A stretch of 10,929 nt of DNA from positions 1-10,929 of the forward strand of contig JBBQNE010000111.1 in assembly GCA_038329675.1 (NCBI GenBank), in the 5' to 3' direction. Origin of the DNA: JANXVY01 sp038329675 (GTDB lineage: Bacteria; Pseudomonadota; Alphaproteobacteria; Rhizobiales; Hyphomicrobiaceae). This document shows, piece by piece, positions 1 through 7,153 of this stretch. The notes beneath the pieces are model-generated. The model worked only from the letters and a program-made list of their open reading frames with translations, did no database searches and was not told where the DNA came from. Position 1 is the first letter of the stretch. The number at the start of each line of letters is the position of its first letter. The translations under genes and the position numbers were made by a program.

Positions 1-40
1 TGTCAGCCATCTCGCCGAGGCTTGATCTTTATCGGTATCG

Positions 41-1804
41 TTAGCGACGGATCCGCATCCCGATCCGTAATTCGTCGGCGTCATAGCTCGTGTTTGGCTG
101 GTTGCTGTCGAAATTGATGTGCGCGTAACGGCCAAATACGATCGCGTCACGCGCCAGGAAGTATTCAAGTCCGGCGGTCCATCGGGTTTCGGTCTCTTCG
201 ATGTTGCTGCCCTGAAAGTCTGAAAACGTCGCGTTGATGCCAGCGGTGCCGATCAGATAACGGCGCAATTCGTGGCGGACGTCGACGCCAACCGCTTGGG
301 TCTTGATCCCGCCGACGCCGACGGTTTGGGTTTCGGTAAAGTCCGAGCGCGCATTGAAGGCCACCGACGTCAGCGCCGATGGACGCCATGTCAGCGTGCT
401 ATCGAGGATGACGCCAGACACGTCGGGCAACGCGCCCGATCGTGGCCGCTGCTGGCCCCAGCCGACTGAAACTTCGCCAGCCAAAATCGGGCCCGCGCCG
501 CGCTCACCCGTGGTCCGGTCGGCGCTGGCAAACGACAGCCCCGTGCGGAAACGCTCGCCGTCCGATGACCGGTCGATGCCGTTGGCATCGCGGGCGTCGT
601 AGTCGCGCTGGTTGATCGCAACTTCGCTGAAGGCTGATAACGTTGGCTTGAACTCCCACGTCGCGCGGACGGCCTGTTCCGTTGCGCGATAATTGCGCAC
701 TGCGTTGCGGGTAACCACGCCCTGGCTCTCCGTCGAGCCGAAGTCGAATTCGGTGACCGACCCGCGCAACTGCACGCTCAGCCGGTTGAAGGTGTGGTTG
801 AGCGAGGCCAGCGCGCGATCGGTCGTCACGTCTGCGCGCGAACCTGCGGCGCGGCCATCGGGCGCCGATCGGCTCTCTTGGGCCACGTCGCGAGATAGTC
901 CGGCCTGGAGGTTCGTTCGCCGCGAAATGTCGAGGCGGCCACGCGTCTCGATTGTGTAAGCGCGGTCGTCTTCGCTCGAGAACTCGTTGAAATAGGATAG
1001 GCTACCGTTGGCGCGAAACTCCAGCGCGTGTCGGCTCCAATTCGACACGAGACGCGCGGATGGCCGAATGTCGAGGGCGACATCGCTGCGCGCACTTGGA
1101 CCACGGAACACGTTGGAAAAGAACGCGCCGGATGTTTCCAGTTCGGGGAATAGGACGAACGAGCCAGCGCGAATGCCGACTGGATCGAACGGCTCGAACC
1201 GGAACAGCCGCTGCGGTCGCCGGTCGAGGATCGGTTCGAGTTCCTCGATCTGGAACAGCAGCGGATTGTCGGGCAACGGCGGGTTTTCAAACAGCTGCGC
1301 CTCTTCAAGCGCGCGCGTATCGACCGTCGTTGGATCGATGCCATCAACGGGTCCAGGTGGTTCACCCACGTCGACGATCCCGTCGCGGGGTTGCTGCGGT
1401 TCGGGCTCGCTCAAATCGCCGTCGCGGCGCACTTGGCGCTGACCTTGGACATTGTCTGGCGGTTCAATGCCGTCGGGGTCCGGCTGTGGGTCGGCTGGGT
1501 CGTCGGATGGGAATGGCGAGGGGATGTCGGGGGCAACGGGCGGGTCGCCCAGATCGGCAGCCGACCCGGGTCCTGGGGCGATGGTTCCCCGGTTCAGCAG
1601 CGCTGGTCGCCCGGCATTGGCTGCCCGTGGCTGGGCATTTTGGCCGCTGCCGTTCGGCGGCCCTCCGTTCAGCGGGGATTGTGCGATCGCGGTATCGGCA
1701 ACCAAAACGGCGCCCGTCAGGAGCGCCAGAACCGCCACAGCCGCCGCCGCGCTCGCCCATCCCAGTGGGTCAGCCGTGAAGGGTGTTGCGTGTTCGGGCT
1801 TCAC
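41..1804 (-). CDS. Outer-membrane beta-barrel protein with Pro/Asp-rich linker
   Basis: This is a probable outer-membrane barrel of the 'putative beta-barrel porin 2' type (BBP2_2); its substrate is unknown. Counting from the GTG at 1804, a hydrophobic segment lies at residues 17-36 and ends in a signal-peptidase-like AIA-Q (39-42). A low-complexity linker rich in Pro, Asp, Gly and Gln runs to about residue 190. The barrel opens at about 207 with DPVGIRAGSFVLFPELETSG and continues as alternating polar and aromatic strands to the C-terminal LRIGMRIRR. The family assignment rests on this opening motif, the strand pattern and the length of 587 residues. The start is uncertain, because there is no ATG. 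A TTG at 1834 gives ten more residues but has no visible ribosome-binding site, whereas the GTG has AGG nine bases upstream. The gene is divergent from kdsD. I am confident it is a secreted barrel but not of any specific role. Confidence 0.8.
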   Translation of the reverse strand: MKPEHATPFTADPLGWASAAAAVAVLALLTGAVLVADTAIAQSPLNGGPPNGSGQNAQPRAANAGRPALLNRGTIAPGPGSAADLGDPPVAPDIPSPFPSDDPADPQPDPDGIEPPDNVQGQRQVRRDGDLSEPEPQQPRDGIVDVGEPPGPVDGIDPTTVDTRALEEAQLFENPPLPDNPLLFQIEELEPILDRRPQRLFRFEPFDPVGIRAGSFVLFPELETSGAFFSNVFRGPSARSDVALDIRPSARLVSNWSRHALEFRANGSLSYFNEFSSEDDRAYTIETRGRLDISRRTNLQAGLSRDVAQESRSAPDGRAAGSRADVTTDRALASLNHTFNRLSVQLRGSVTEFDFGSTESQGVVTRNAVRNYRATEQAVRATWEFKPTLSAFSEVAINQRDYDARDANGIDRSSDGERFRTGLSFASADRTTGERGAGPILAGEVSVGWGQQRPRSGALPDVSGVILDSTLTWRPSALTSVAFNARSDFTETQTVGVGGIKTQAVGVDVRHELRRYLIGTAGINATFSDFQGSNIEETETRWTAGLEYFLARDAIVFGRYAHINFDSNQPNTSYDADELRIGMRIRR

Positions 1805-1995
1805 GATCGGTGACCTAGCGCTCTCTCGGGGCAATCGAAAAAACGCACACGCCGTCAGACGCTAGGGTGATGCGGTTAACGAGATGTTATTGGCCGGTCC
1901 GACCAGACGGGCACGCGTGCAACGCAAGTTGCCGTTGAAACCGGGCCTGCTTTCGCGGCATGTGAGGGGTAGCTGCGCTTCGTGCCTACTTTTCC

Positions 1996-2028
1996 CAACA
2001 GGGTGGGCTTCGCAACAGGGTGGGCTTG
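1996..2028 (+). repeat. 17-base tandem duplication carrying the kdsD ribosome-binding site
   Basis: The 15-base string caacagggtgggctt occurs at 1996-2010 and again at 2013-2027, giving a direct repeat of period 17. Each copy holds an AGGG Shine-Dalgarno-like core. The second copy lies eight bases before the ATG at 2029; the first lies 17 bases further upstream. Each copy also holds a GTG (2003 and 2020), and the two GTGs are in different frames. Only the 2020 GTG is in frame with kdsD, where it would add three residues. Confidence 0.85.
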
Positions 2029-3054
2029 ATGGCGACAACAACGATGGCGGCTAAAAAGGCCAGCCGCGCAAAGACGAGCCGTTCACGCGTGACGGCTGCG
2101 CAATCGGCCCTGCGCACCATTAGCCTTGAGCGCGACGGGCTCGAACTCGTCCAATCGGCCCTGCGTGGCTCCCTCGCGGCGCCATTCGAACGCGCTGTTG
2201 CGCTGATTGGCGCTGCCAAGGGTCGGGTGATCGTCACTGGTGTCGGCAAGAGCGGGCATGTGGGCCAGAAGCTTGCCGCGACCATGGCATCGACCGGGAC
2301 GCCAGCGTTTTTCGTTCATCCAACCGAGGCAGCCCACGGCGATCTCGGCATGGTCACGAGCGATGATGTCATTCTAGCGCTGTCGTGGTCGGGTGAAACG
2401 GTGGAGCTCGCCCAGATCATCGGCTATTCGCGCCGGTTTCGAGTTGGTCTCGTTGCCATAACGTCGGGGGCCAATTCGGCGCTCGCGAAAGCAGCCGACG
2501 TCGTTCTTCTGCTGCCCAAGTGCAAGGAAGCTTGCCCGCATGGTCTGGCACCGACCACATCGACAACAATGCAATTGGCCCTCGGCGACTGTCTCGCTAT
2601 CGCGCTGCTCGAGAGCGGCGGGTTCACCGCGCAGGATTTCAAGCGGTTCCATCCCGGCGGCTCGTTGGGCGCCAGCTTAAAGTATGCCTCAGATTTGATG
2701 CACACCGGCGACCGACTGCCGCTCGCGCTGTCGAGTGAAAATTGGCGCGATGCAATCGTGACGATGACGACCAAATCGTTTGGCTGCCTTGGCGTCGTCG
2801 ATGCCCGAGGCCGGTTTGCTGGAATGGTGACCGATGGCGATTTGCGCCGTCACGTCGCCGACTTAAGCAAGGACGATGTCACCGTTGGCTCGATCATGAC
2901 GAAAAACCCAAAAACGATCCCCCCAACGATGCTGGCGACTGCCGTCCTGGAATTCTTGAGCACGGCGCGCATTTCGGCGGTGTTCGTCATCGAGAAGAAT
3001 AAGCCCGTTGGCATCGTCCACATTCACGACCTGTTGAGGGTCGGCGCGGCGTGA
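2029..3054 (+). CDS. kdsD: D-arabinose-5-phosphate isomerase (KpsF/GutQ/KdsD family)
   Basis: This cytoplasmic enzyme interconverts D-ribulose 5-phosphate and D-arabinose 5-phosphate, the first step towards KDO for lipopolysaccharide. An N-terminal SIS sugar-phosphate domain (about residues 40-180) carries GVGKSGH (71-77), FFVHPTEAAHGDLGM (94-108), SWSGET (119-124) and EACPHGLAPTTST (167-179). FHPGGSLG (207-214) contains the conserved late histidine. Two CBS domains follow, at about 222-280 (MVTDGDLRR) and 288-341. The 341 residues match the family's two-CBS form. I chose the ATG at 2029 because AGGG lies eight bases upstream; an in-frame GTG at 2020 would add three residues. The gene is divergent from the barrel-protein gene, and its stop lies 23 bases from the stop of the convergent zinc-ribbon gene. 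Capsule-specific KpsF or gluconate-linked GutQ paralogues cannot be excluded, but no capsule or sugar-PTS genes are nearby. Confidence 0.93.
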   Translation: MATTTMAAKKASRAKTSRSRVTAAQSALRTISLERDGLELVQSALRGSLAAPFERAVALIGAAKGRVIVTGVGKSGHVGQKLAATMASTGTPAFFVHPTEAAHGDLGMVTSDDVILALSWSGETVELAQIIGYSRRFRVGLVAITSGANSALAKAADVVLLLPKCKEACPHGLAPTTSTTMQLALGDCLAIALLESGGFTAQDFKRFHPGGSLGASLKYASDLMHTGDRLPLALSSENWRDAIVTMTTKSFGCLGVVDARGRFAGMVTDGDLRRHVADLSKDDVTVGSIMTKNPKTIPPTMLATAVLEFLSTARISAVFVIEKNKPVGIVHIHDLLRVGAA

Positions 3055-3077
3055 GGCTACCGGGCTTTGGTCCGCCG

Positions 3078-3338
3078 TCAGATCTTGAACGAAAAACGGG
3101 TCAGCACTTCCCAGAACGTGTAGGCGGCGATCGGCCCCGCGATCACGGCAAAGAACGCCAGAAATTTGATCGATGGCGAGAGCAGCGACGTCTTCAGGTG
3201 GGGAAAATGCGGCGTGGCGCATTCGGGGCAATAGTATTCGAGGTTTGCGAGCTTCGTTCCGCATTTACGGCACGTGGAGGCGGCGGTCGCGGACGGTGCG
3301 CTGCTGGACCGTGCGGCAGTTTGATTAGAAGCTTTCAC
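3078..3338 (-). CDS. Small zinc-ribbon membrane protein, function unknown
   Basis: This 86-residue protein has a Ser/Ala/Thr-rich N-terminus, then two cysteine pairs, C23-x2-C26 and C37-x2-C40, that form a probable zinc ribbon. One hydrophobic segment at about 57-76 (FLAFFAVIAGPIAAYTFWEV) and a short basic tail follow. It is probably a single-pass inner-membrane protein with the zinc ribbon on the N-terminal side; topology cannot be decided from sequence alone. The start is GTG at 3338, supported by GAGG seven bases upstream. That signal and the spaced cysteine motif argue that this is a real gene. It lies 161 bases downstream of lrgB on the same strand and converges on kdsD. No specific function can be assigned. 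Confidence 0.78.
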   Translation of the reverse strand: MKASNQTAARSSSAPSATAASTCRKCGTKLANLEYYCPECATPHFPHLKTSLLSPSIKFLAFFAVIAGPIAAYTFWEVLTRFSFKI

Positions 3339-3499
3339 GGGCGTTCCTCGACTTGGCGTTGACTGGCTGCTTGTTGATACGTTTTATGACGACGACAACG
3401 GTGGTGTGCCACAAACCGACCTACAATCAAGTTCTGCGTGGTTGGCGCATTAAGCCGCAGTTTTGTTCCGCATCAACCCGGCACCCGTCACGGCCCGGG

Positions 3500-4231
3500 T
3501 TATGGGCCGAAGATGACCCGCCAAATGATCGGTAGCAACAGCGCCGTTGCCAAAGCGTTGAGGCCCATCGCGAGCCCGGCGAACGCACCAGCCGTCGGGT
3601 TGACCTGCATGGCGCGGGCTGTCCCGATGCCGTGGCTGGTTGTGCCCATCGCGACGCCGCGGGCGGCCCAATCTTTAATCCCCATCCGATTTAAAATGAC
3701 CGGGCCTAGCATCGCGCCAAGGATGCCCGTCATCATAACAAGCACCGCTGTCAGCGACGGCAAGCCGCCGAGTTGCTCAGATATCCCCATCGCAACGGGC
3801 GCCGTCACTGATTTCGGCGCAAGTGAAATCAACGTGTCGCGCGACGCACCAAGGACGTAGGCCACGCCGACGGCGGTGACAGATGCCGTCGCCGCGCCCG
3901 CGGCGATCGAGGCGAGCAATGCGGTGGCTGACCGTTTGACCTGCTCGATTTGCCGATAAAGCGGGATCGCCAACGCCACAGTCGCTGGCCCGAGCAAGAA
4001 GTGCACGAACTGCGCACCTTCGAAATAGGTCTGGTAGGAGGTGCCGGTTGCCGTCAAGGCGCCGACCAATAAAATCACCGCGATCATCACCGGGTTGAGC
4101 ATGGGGTGCAGGTTGCCGCGCGTATAAATCGCAACGCCGATCCGGTAGGCAATCAGCGTCAGCGCCAAGTGCAACAACGGGTTTGCCGACAGGTAGACCC
4201 AGATATCGCGAAGATCACGCACCGGTGCCAT
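3500..4231 (-). CDS. lrgB: LrgB family inner-membrane protein
   Basis: This is the larger subunit of the LrgA/LrgB (CidA/CidB) membrane system. The pair was first described as a modulator of murein hydrolase export and later linked to transport of pyruvate or related small acids in some bacteria; the substrate here is unknown. The 243 residues are largely hydrophobic, with several membrane segments. Family signatures are FEGAQFVHFLLGPATVALAIP (70-90; F70-P90), LAPKSVTAPVA (137-147) and GTTSHGIGTARA (196-207). Length is near the usual 230-240. The ATG at 4231 lies inside the end of lrgA, so the two reading frames overlap by 17 bases, which indicates translational coupling. The best in-place ribosome-binding string, AAGG, abuts the ATG, so expression probably depends on lrgA translation. 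The assignment to the family is firm. Confidence 0.93.
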   Translation of the reverse strand: MAPVRDLRDIWVYLSANPLLHLALTLIAYRIGVAIYTRGNLHPMLNPVMIAVILLVGALTATGTSYQTYFEGAQFVHFLLGPATVALAIPLYRQIEQVKRSATALLASIAAGAATASVTAVGVAYVLGASRDTLISLAPKSVTAPVAMGISEQLGGLPSLTAVLVMMTGILGAMLGPVILNRMGIKDWAARGVAMGTTSHGIGTARAMQVNPTAGAFAGLAMGLNALATALLLPIIWRVIFGP

Positions 4232-4580
4232 CCTTGCTGTCGCCAGCCGGGCGCGACAGGGCCGTCATCATCAAGGCGGTGACAACAACGGTCGCGACCG
4301 TTGACACGACGAGCGCCACCGAGATCGGCACCACGTCGCGGCCAATCAGCGCGGCGTGCAGCATGATGCCGGTGCCAGCTGGCACAAACAGCAGCGACAG
4401 GTTCAGCAGCAATCCATCCGCGACCTTTGCCAAATCATCGGGAATGCCGCCGTTCCAAACGATGCCCGCAAATAGGATCGTCATCCCCAGCACAGGGCCC
4501 GGCAGCGGCGCCTTCAACGCGGTGACGATGAGCTCGCCAACCAGCTGGCAGCAAACGATAATCGTAAAGTAGTGGAGCAT
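4215..4580 (-). CDS. lrgA: LrgA/CidA family inner-membrane protein
   Basis: This is the small partner of LrgB, a holin-like multi-pass membrane protein. Signatures are PGPVLGM (27-33) and LSLLFVPAGTGIM (61-73), the latter matching the family's L-FVP-G-G block. Starting at the ATG at 4580 gives 121 residues, the normal family length, with the first membrane helix beginning almost at once. The frame stays open upstream: an ATG at 4637 with GGCGGA seven bases before it, or a GTG at 4643, would add 19 or 21 polar, Cys/Arg-containing residues not typical of the family. I favour 4580, but the start is not settled. The gene overlaps lrgB by 17 bases and follows hemH on the same strand after roughly 140 bases. 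No LytTR-type regulator gene is present nearby. Confidence 0.85.
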   Translation of the reverse strand: MLHYFTIIVCCQLVGELIVTALKAPLPGPVLGMTILFAGIVWNGGIPDDLAKVADGLLLNLSLLFVPAGTGIMLHAALIGRDVVPISVALVVSTVATVVVTALMMTALSRPAGDSKDGTGA

Positions 4581-4719
4581 GCCTAAGGGTCCGATGCTGC
4601 GTCCGATGCAGCGGTTGCAGCTGCGACGCGCGTCCATCGACACGTCCGCCGAAAAAGCCGCCCTAACAGTTGGCGCCTAGCGCCGCCGTCGTACCGCAAT
4701 CCACCGCTGAACGCGAGGC

Positions 4720-5796
4720 TCAGACCCAGCCCATCAGTTCACGCCGAACCACGGCCTCGATCACGTCGAGGCCCTCATCGCTATCGTTCAAGGCTGGCAG
4801 GTAGGCGAAATGCTCGCCGCCGTTGTGTTCAAAGATTTCGCGATTTTCGCCGTCGAGTTCTTCGAGTGTTTCCAAGCAGTCGGCCGAAAAGCCTGGAGCA
4901 ACAAGCACGAGCTTTTTGACGCCGTCTTTGGCCAGTTGCTCGACGGTTTTGTCGGTGTAGGGCTGCAACCACGGGTCGTTACCAAACCGCGACTGGAACG
5001 TCGTTCGCCACTTGGCTTTGTCGATCCCAAGTCGCTCGCGCAGCAGACGCGCCGTCTTCTGGCACTGGCAATGGTAGGGGTCGCCCTTCTCCAGGTACTT
5101 CTGCGGCATGCCGTGGAACGTCGCCAGAATGATTTCTGGTTCAAAATCGAGTTTGGCGAGGTTGGCTTCCATCGATCGGGCAAGGGCGTCGATGTAAGCT
5201 GGGTCCTCGAAATACGCGGGCGCGACCCGTATTGCTGGTTGCCAACGGATCTTCATCAGCGAGCGAAATGCGTCATCACATGCCGTTGCGGTCGTTGCAC
5301 CGGCATATTGCGGGTACAGCGGCACGATGATTAGCCGTTCGCAACCCTGGTCTTGGAGCGCCTTGATCCGGCTCTCCGTTGAGGGATTAGCGTAGCGCAT
5401 GGCCCAGTCGACGACGATCCGCGGATGGTCGCTCAACCGCGCCGCAATGCCTTCGGCTTGGTTGCGGGTGATCGTCTTGAGCGGGCCTTCGTTCTTCTCT
5501 TTGTTCCAGATTGTGTCGTAGTCTTTGCCTTTGGGGCCGGGCCGCACCGTCAAGATAACGAGGTTGAGGATCGGCCACCAAATCAGCTTTGGCACTTCGA
5601 TGACCCGCGCGTCCGATAAAAACTGCTTTAAATATCGCCGCATCGACCAGTAGTCGGTCGCATCTGGCGTGCCCAGGTTGAGCAATAGGATGCCGATCTT
5701 ACCGTACTTGACGTCTGGGTGGGTCGAGGGCCAGTGAGCGCGATCCGCCGCCGGATTAGGGGCCTTAAAGGCCGTGCTGCGGATCATTTCGTTCAT
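4720..5796 (-). CDS. hemH: Ferrochelatase (protohaem ferro-lyase)
   Basis: This enzyme inserts Fe2+ into protoporphyrin IX in the last step of protohaem synthesis, at the inner face of the membrane. The 358 residues show the complete family pattern: ILLLNLGTPDATDYW (36-50), LKQFLSD-RVIEVP (56-69), WAMRYANPS (131-139), VPLYPQYAGATTAT (158-171), FHGMPQKY (227-234) with the metal-site histidine H228, QSRFGNDPWLQPYT (268-281), and PGFSADCLETLEELD (301-315) with conserved acidic residues D306 and E309. Two nearby cysteines (C243, C245) lie in YHCQCQKTARLL; I see no C-terminal cysteine cluster of the kind that binds [2Fe-2S] in animal enzymes. The ATG at 5796 has AGGAG about six bases upstream. It lies between the CHAD gene and lrgA on the same strand, with gaps of 145 and about 140 bases. 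Confidence 0.96.
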   Translation of the reverse strand: MNEMIRSTAFKAPNPAADRAHWPSTHPDVKYGKIGILLLNLGTPDATDYWSMRRYLKQFLSDARVIEVPKLIWWPILNLVILTVRPGPKGKDYDTIWNKEKNEGPLKTITRNQAEGIAARLSDHPRIVVDWAMRYANPSTESRIKALQDQGCERLIIVPLYPQYAGATTATACDDAFRSLMKIRWQPAIRVAPAYFEDPAYIDALARSMEANLAKLDFEPEIILATFHGMPQKYLEKGDPYHCQCQKTARLLRERLGIDKAKWRTTFQSRFGNDPWLQPYTDKTVEQLAKDGVKKLVLVAPGFSADCLETLEELDGENREIFEHNGGEHFAYLPALNDSDEGLDVIEAVVRRELMGWV

Positions 5797-5831
5797 GCGT
5801 TCTCCTGGGAGGTTCTCCTCGGGGCCCTCCT
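5797..5831 (-). promoter_or_regulatory. Three stacked AGGAG Shine-Dalgarno cores before hemH
   Basis: Read on the minus strand, AGGAG occurs three times just ahead of the hemH ATG (plus-strand CTCCT at 5802-5806, 5815-5819 and 5827-5831), spaced 13 and 12 bases apart. The two nearest copies sit in a partial direct repeat (AGGAGAAC in both). Only the copy at 5802-5806 is at functional distance from the ATG. The others could serve as ribosome standby sites or reflect a small duplication. Confidence 0.55.
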
Positions 5832-5860
5832 CTAGCGCGGCATGGCCGGTAGCGCCGATT

Positions 5861-5883
5861 GAGGACAGCCTGCGGCCTGCCTC
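5861..5883 (-). other. Imperfect hairpin in the CHAD-hemH gap
   Basis: Seven base pairs (GAGG and CAG pairing with CTG and CCTC, with one bulged base) close an eight-base loop. No T-run follows on the minus strand, so it is not a convincing terminator. It could be a leader structure for hemH, or chance in GC-rich sequence. Confidence 0.25.
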
Positions 5884-5941
5884 CTAACATGACGCTCTGG
5901 ACACTGTCTTGGATCAGCGCAACCGGGCAATTCTCGCAACG

Positions 5942-6988
5942 TTACTCCGCCGCTGTCGCTTTGTTCTTGTGGCCGGACGCGCTTTCGCCAGCTGTCGTCC
6001 AATGGAACGCAACGGTTTGGCCAAAAACACTGGGCGGATCGGCAAACAACTGCTGGCCCAGTCGGTTGGCATCGGCTCGCAAGCCTGCCTGATGCGAATG
6101 GATGATCGATAGTACGTGCTCGCGCTGTCTGGCGGTCAAGCGCGGGCCGTCGTGTGACGCGACGTAGCTGGCCAGAACTTCCAGGTCGTGGTCGGTGCCA
6201 AGGATGGTCGACAACCGCCGCGCGCTCATGGCACGGGCCTCGAAATACTCGGGCCACGACAACGAGACTAATTGCATGTGTCGCCAGTGGTGTTGTGCGT
6301 ATTTTCTAAACTCGTGGAGATCCTCAGCATCGAGCGTCGTGAAGCCATGATGCATAGCGCGGCGCGCCTTGCGATAGCTGTCGGTGATGCCAGCAAACGC
6401 TGTTGCGTGGCCGCCATCGATTTCGATCTTTTCAAGCGCTGATCGGGTTTCCTGCAACTCGGCGACGGTGGCCGCTAACACGTTGCCGGTGTCGCTTGCG
6501 TTGTCAGCGGCTGGGATGCCGGGTGGTCGCTCGTTCAGGCGTTTGGCAAGCGCGACGAACGCGGATGTGGCCGGATTGGGTTTAACGGGTCGAGCCTTGA
6601 CTGGCCCAGCTTTGACTGGCCCAGCTTTGACTGGCCCAGCCTTGACTGGCCCAGCCTTGACTGGCTCCGTATGAGCCGCCGCACGTGCCACATCTGCTGC
6701 CAACATCTTGACCGTTTCAGCGATGACGTGCTGGTCGCGCAGTGGCGAAAGTTGCCGCGCAATATCGCGTAATCGTACGTTCTCCCGGTCAAAGACGCCC
6801 GCTTCGAGGCCCGGCCGAACGAGCCGCAGCAGCGCGCGCAATTTCTTCAAGCCCTTCCGCGCGGTGTGGACCACGTGGCTTTCCTCGCGCTCGGCCTGCA
6901 ATCGCGCAATCGCCCCATCGATTTGGGCGATGGCAATGCGGCGCACGCCCCGTTCTAGCGGCTCGGTTAATTTCAGCTTGTATGACAT
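5942..6988 (-). CDS. CHAD-domain protein with an internal GPVKA repeat
   Basis: The CHAD (conserved histidine alpha-helical) domain is an all-helical, strongly basic fold known to bind inorganic polyphosphate. This copy stands alone, without the CYTH triphosphatase domain often fused to it. The first half holds VHTARKGLKKLRALLRLV (40-57), with H41 and a run of basic residues, and LRDIARQLSPLRDQHV (73-88). The second half holds DLHEFRKYAQHHWRHMQL and LSTILGTDHDLEVLASY. The linker between the halves (about 108-137) is EPVKA, then four GPVKA, then RPVKP. The ATG at 6988 gives 348 residues and the typical MSYKL...EPL opening; a TTG at 7000 is less likely. No strong ribosome-binding site is visible. 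The gene is divergent from ccdA and is followed by hemH on the same strand. The family call is firm, but the cellular role is unknown. Confidence 0.9.
   Translation of the reverse strand: MSYKLKLTEPLERGVRRIAIAQIDGAIARLQAEREESHVVHTARKGLKKLRALLRLVRPGLEAGVFDRENVRLRDIARQLSPLRDQHVIAETVKMLAADVARAAAHTEPVKAGPVKAGPVKAGPVKAGPVKARPVKPNPATSAFVALAKRLNERPPGIPAADNASDTGNVLAATVAELQETRSALEKIEIDGGHATAFAGITDSYRKARRAMHHGFTTLDAEDLHEFRKYAQHHWRHMQLVSLSWPEYFEARAMSARRLSTILGTDHDLEVLASYVASHDGPRLTARQREHVLSIIHSHQAGLRADANRLGQQLFADPPSVFGQTVAFHWTTAGESASGHKNKATAAE
6582..6666 (-). repeat. 15-base in-frame minisatellite in the CHAD gene
   Basis: On the plus strand, the unit ttgactggcccagc(c/t) occurs four times in full at 6597-6656. 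A truncated fifth copy follows, and a degenerate sixth copy at 6582-6596 matches 11 of 15 bases. The copies differ mainly at one c/t position, which is silent. Because the period is a multiple of three, gain or loss of units would keep the reading frame. The unit encodes the pentapeptide GPVKA. Confidence 0.93.
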
Positions 6989-7153
6989 AACGCTGAACAA
7001 CTAGGCACACTGCCGTCCCCGGTCAACCGGCGACATGCGTAACCAGCCTGTCCGGCCAATTGTTGCTCACCCAGCCGTAACTTGCGCCGCTGTCCGCACT
7101 GGCCTAGCCGTTGGCCACGCCAACCATCGACCGTTCGGGATTTTTACCGCCAT

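Noticed and set aside
1060..1779. 239-residue plus-strand open frame opposite the barrel-protein gene
   Set aside because: Antisense shadow of GC-rich coding sequence; Arg-rich, with no recognisable domain, while the minus strand encodes a signal peptide and barrel.
1835..1995. Promoter elements between the divergent barrel-protein gene and kdsD
   Set aside because: TTGAAA at 1935-1940 has no matching -10 at 16-18 bases, so no specific site can be supported.
3475..3501. Inverted repeat AACCCGG/CCGGGTT at the lrgB stop as a terminator
   Set aside because: The seven-pair stem is real, but no T-run follows on the minus strand and it overlaps the stop codon; too weak to call a terminator.
4810..5334. 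174-residue plus-strand open frame opposite hemH
   Set aside because: Antisense shadow; hemH motifs on the minus strand are complete across this stretch.
5832..6257. 141-residue minus-strand open frame overlapping the CHAD 3' end and the gap before hemH
   Set aside because: Out of frame with the CHAD gene, Arg/Pro-rich, and without family features.
7001..7153. Promoters for the divergent CHAD and ccdA genes
   Set aside because: A promoter pair is expected here, but I found no -35/-10 pair good enough to place.
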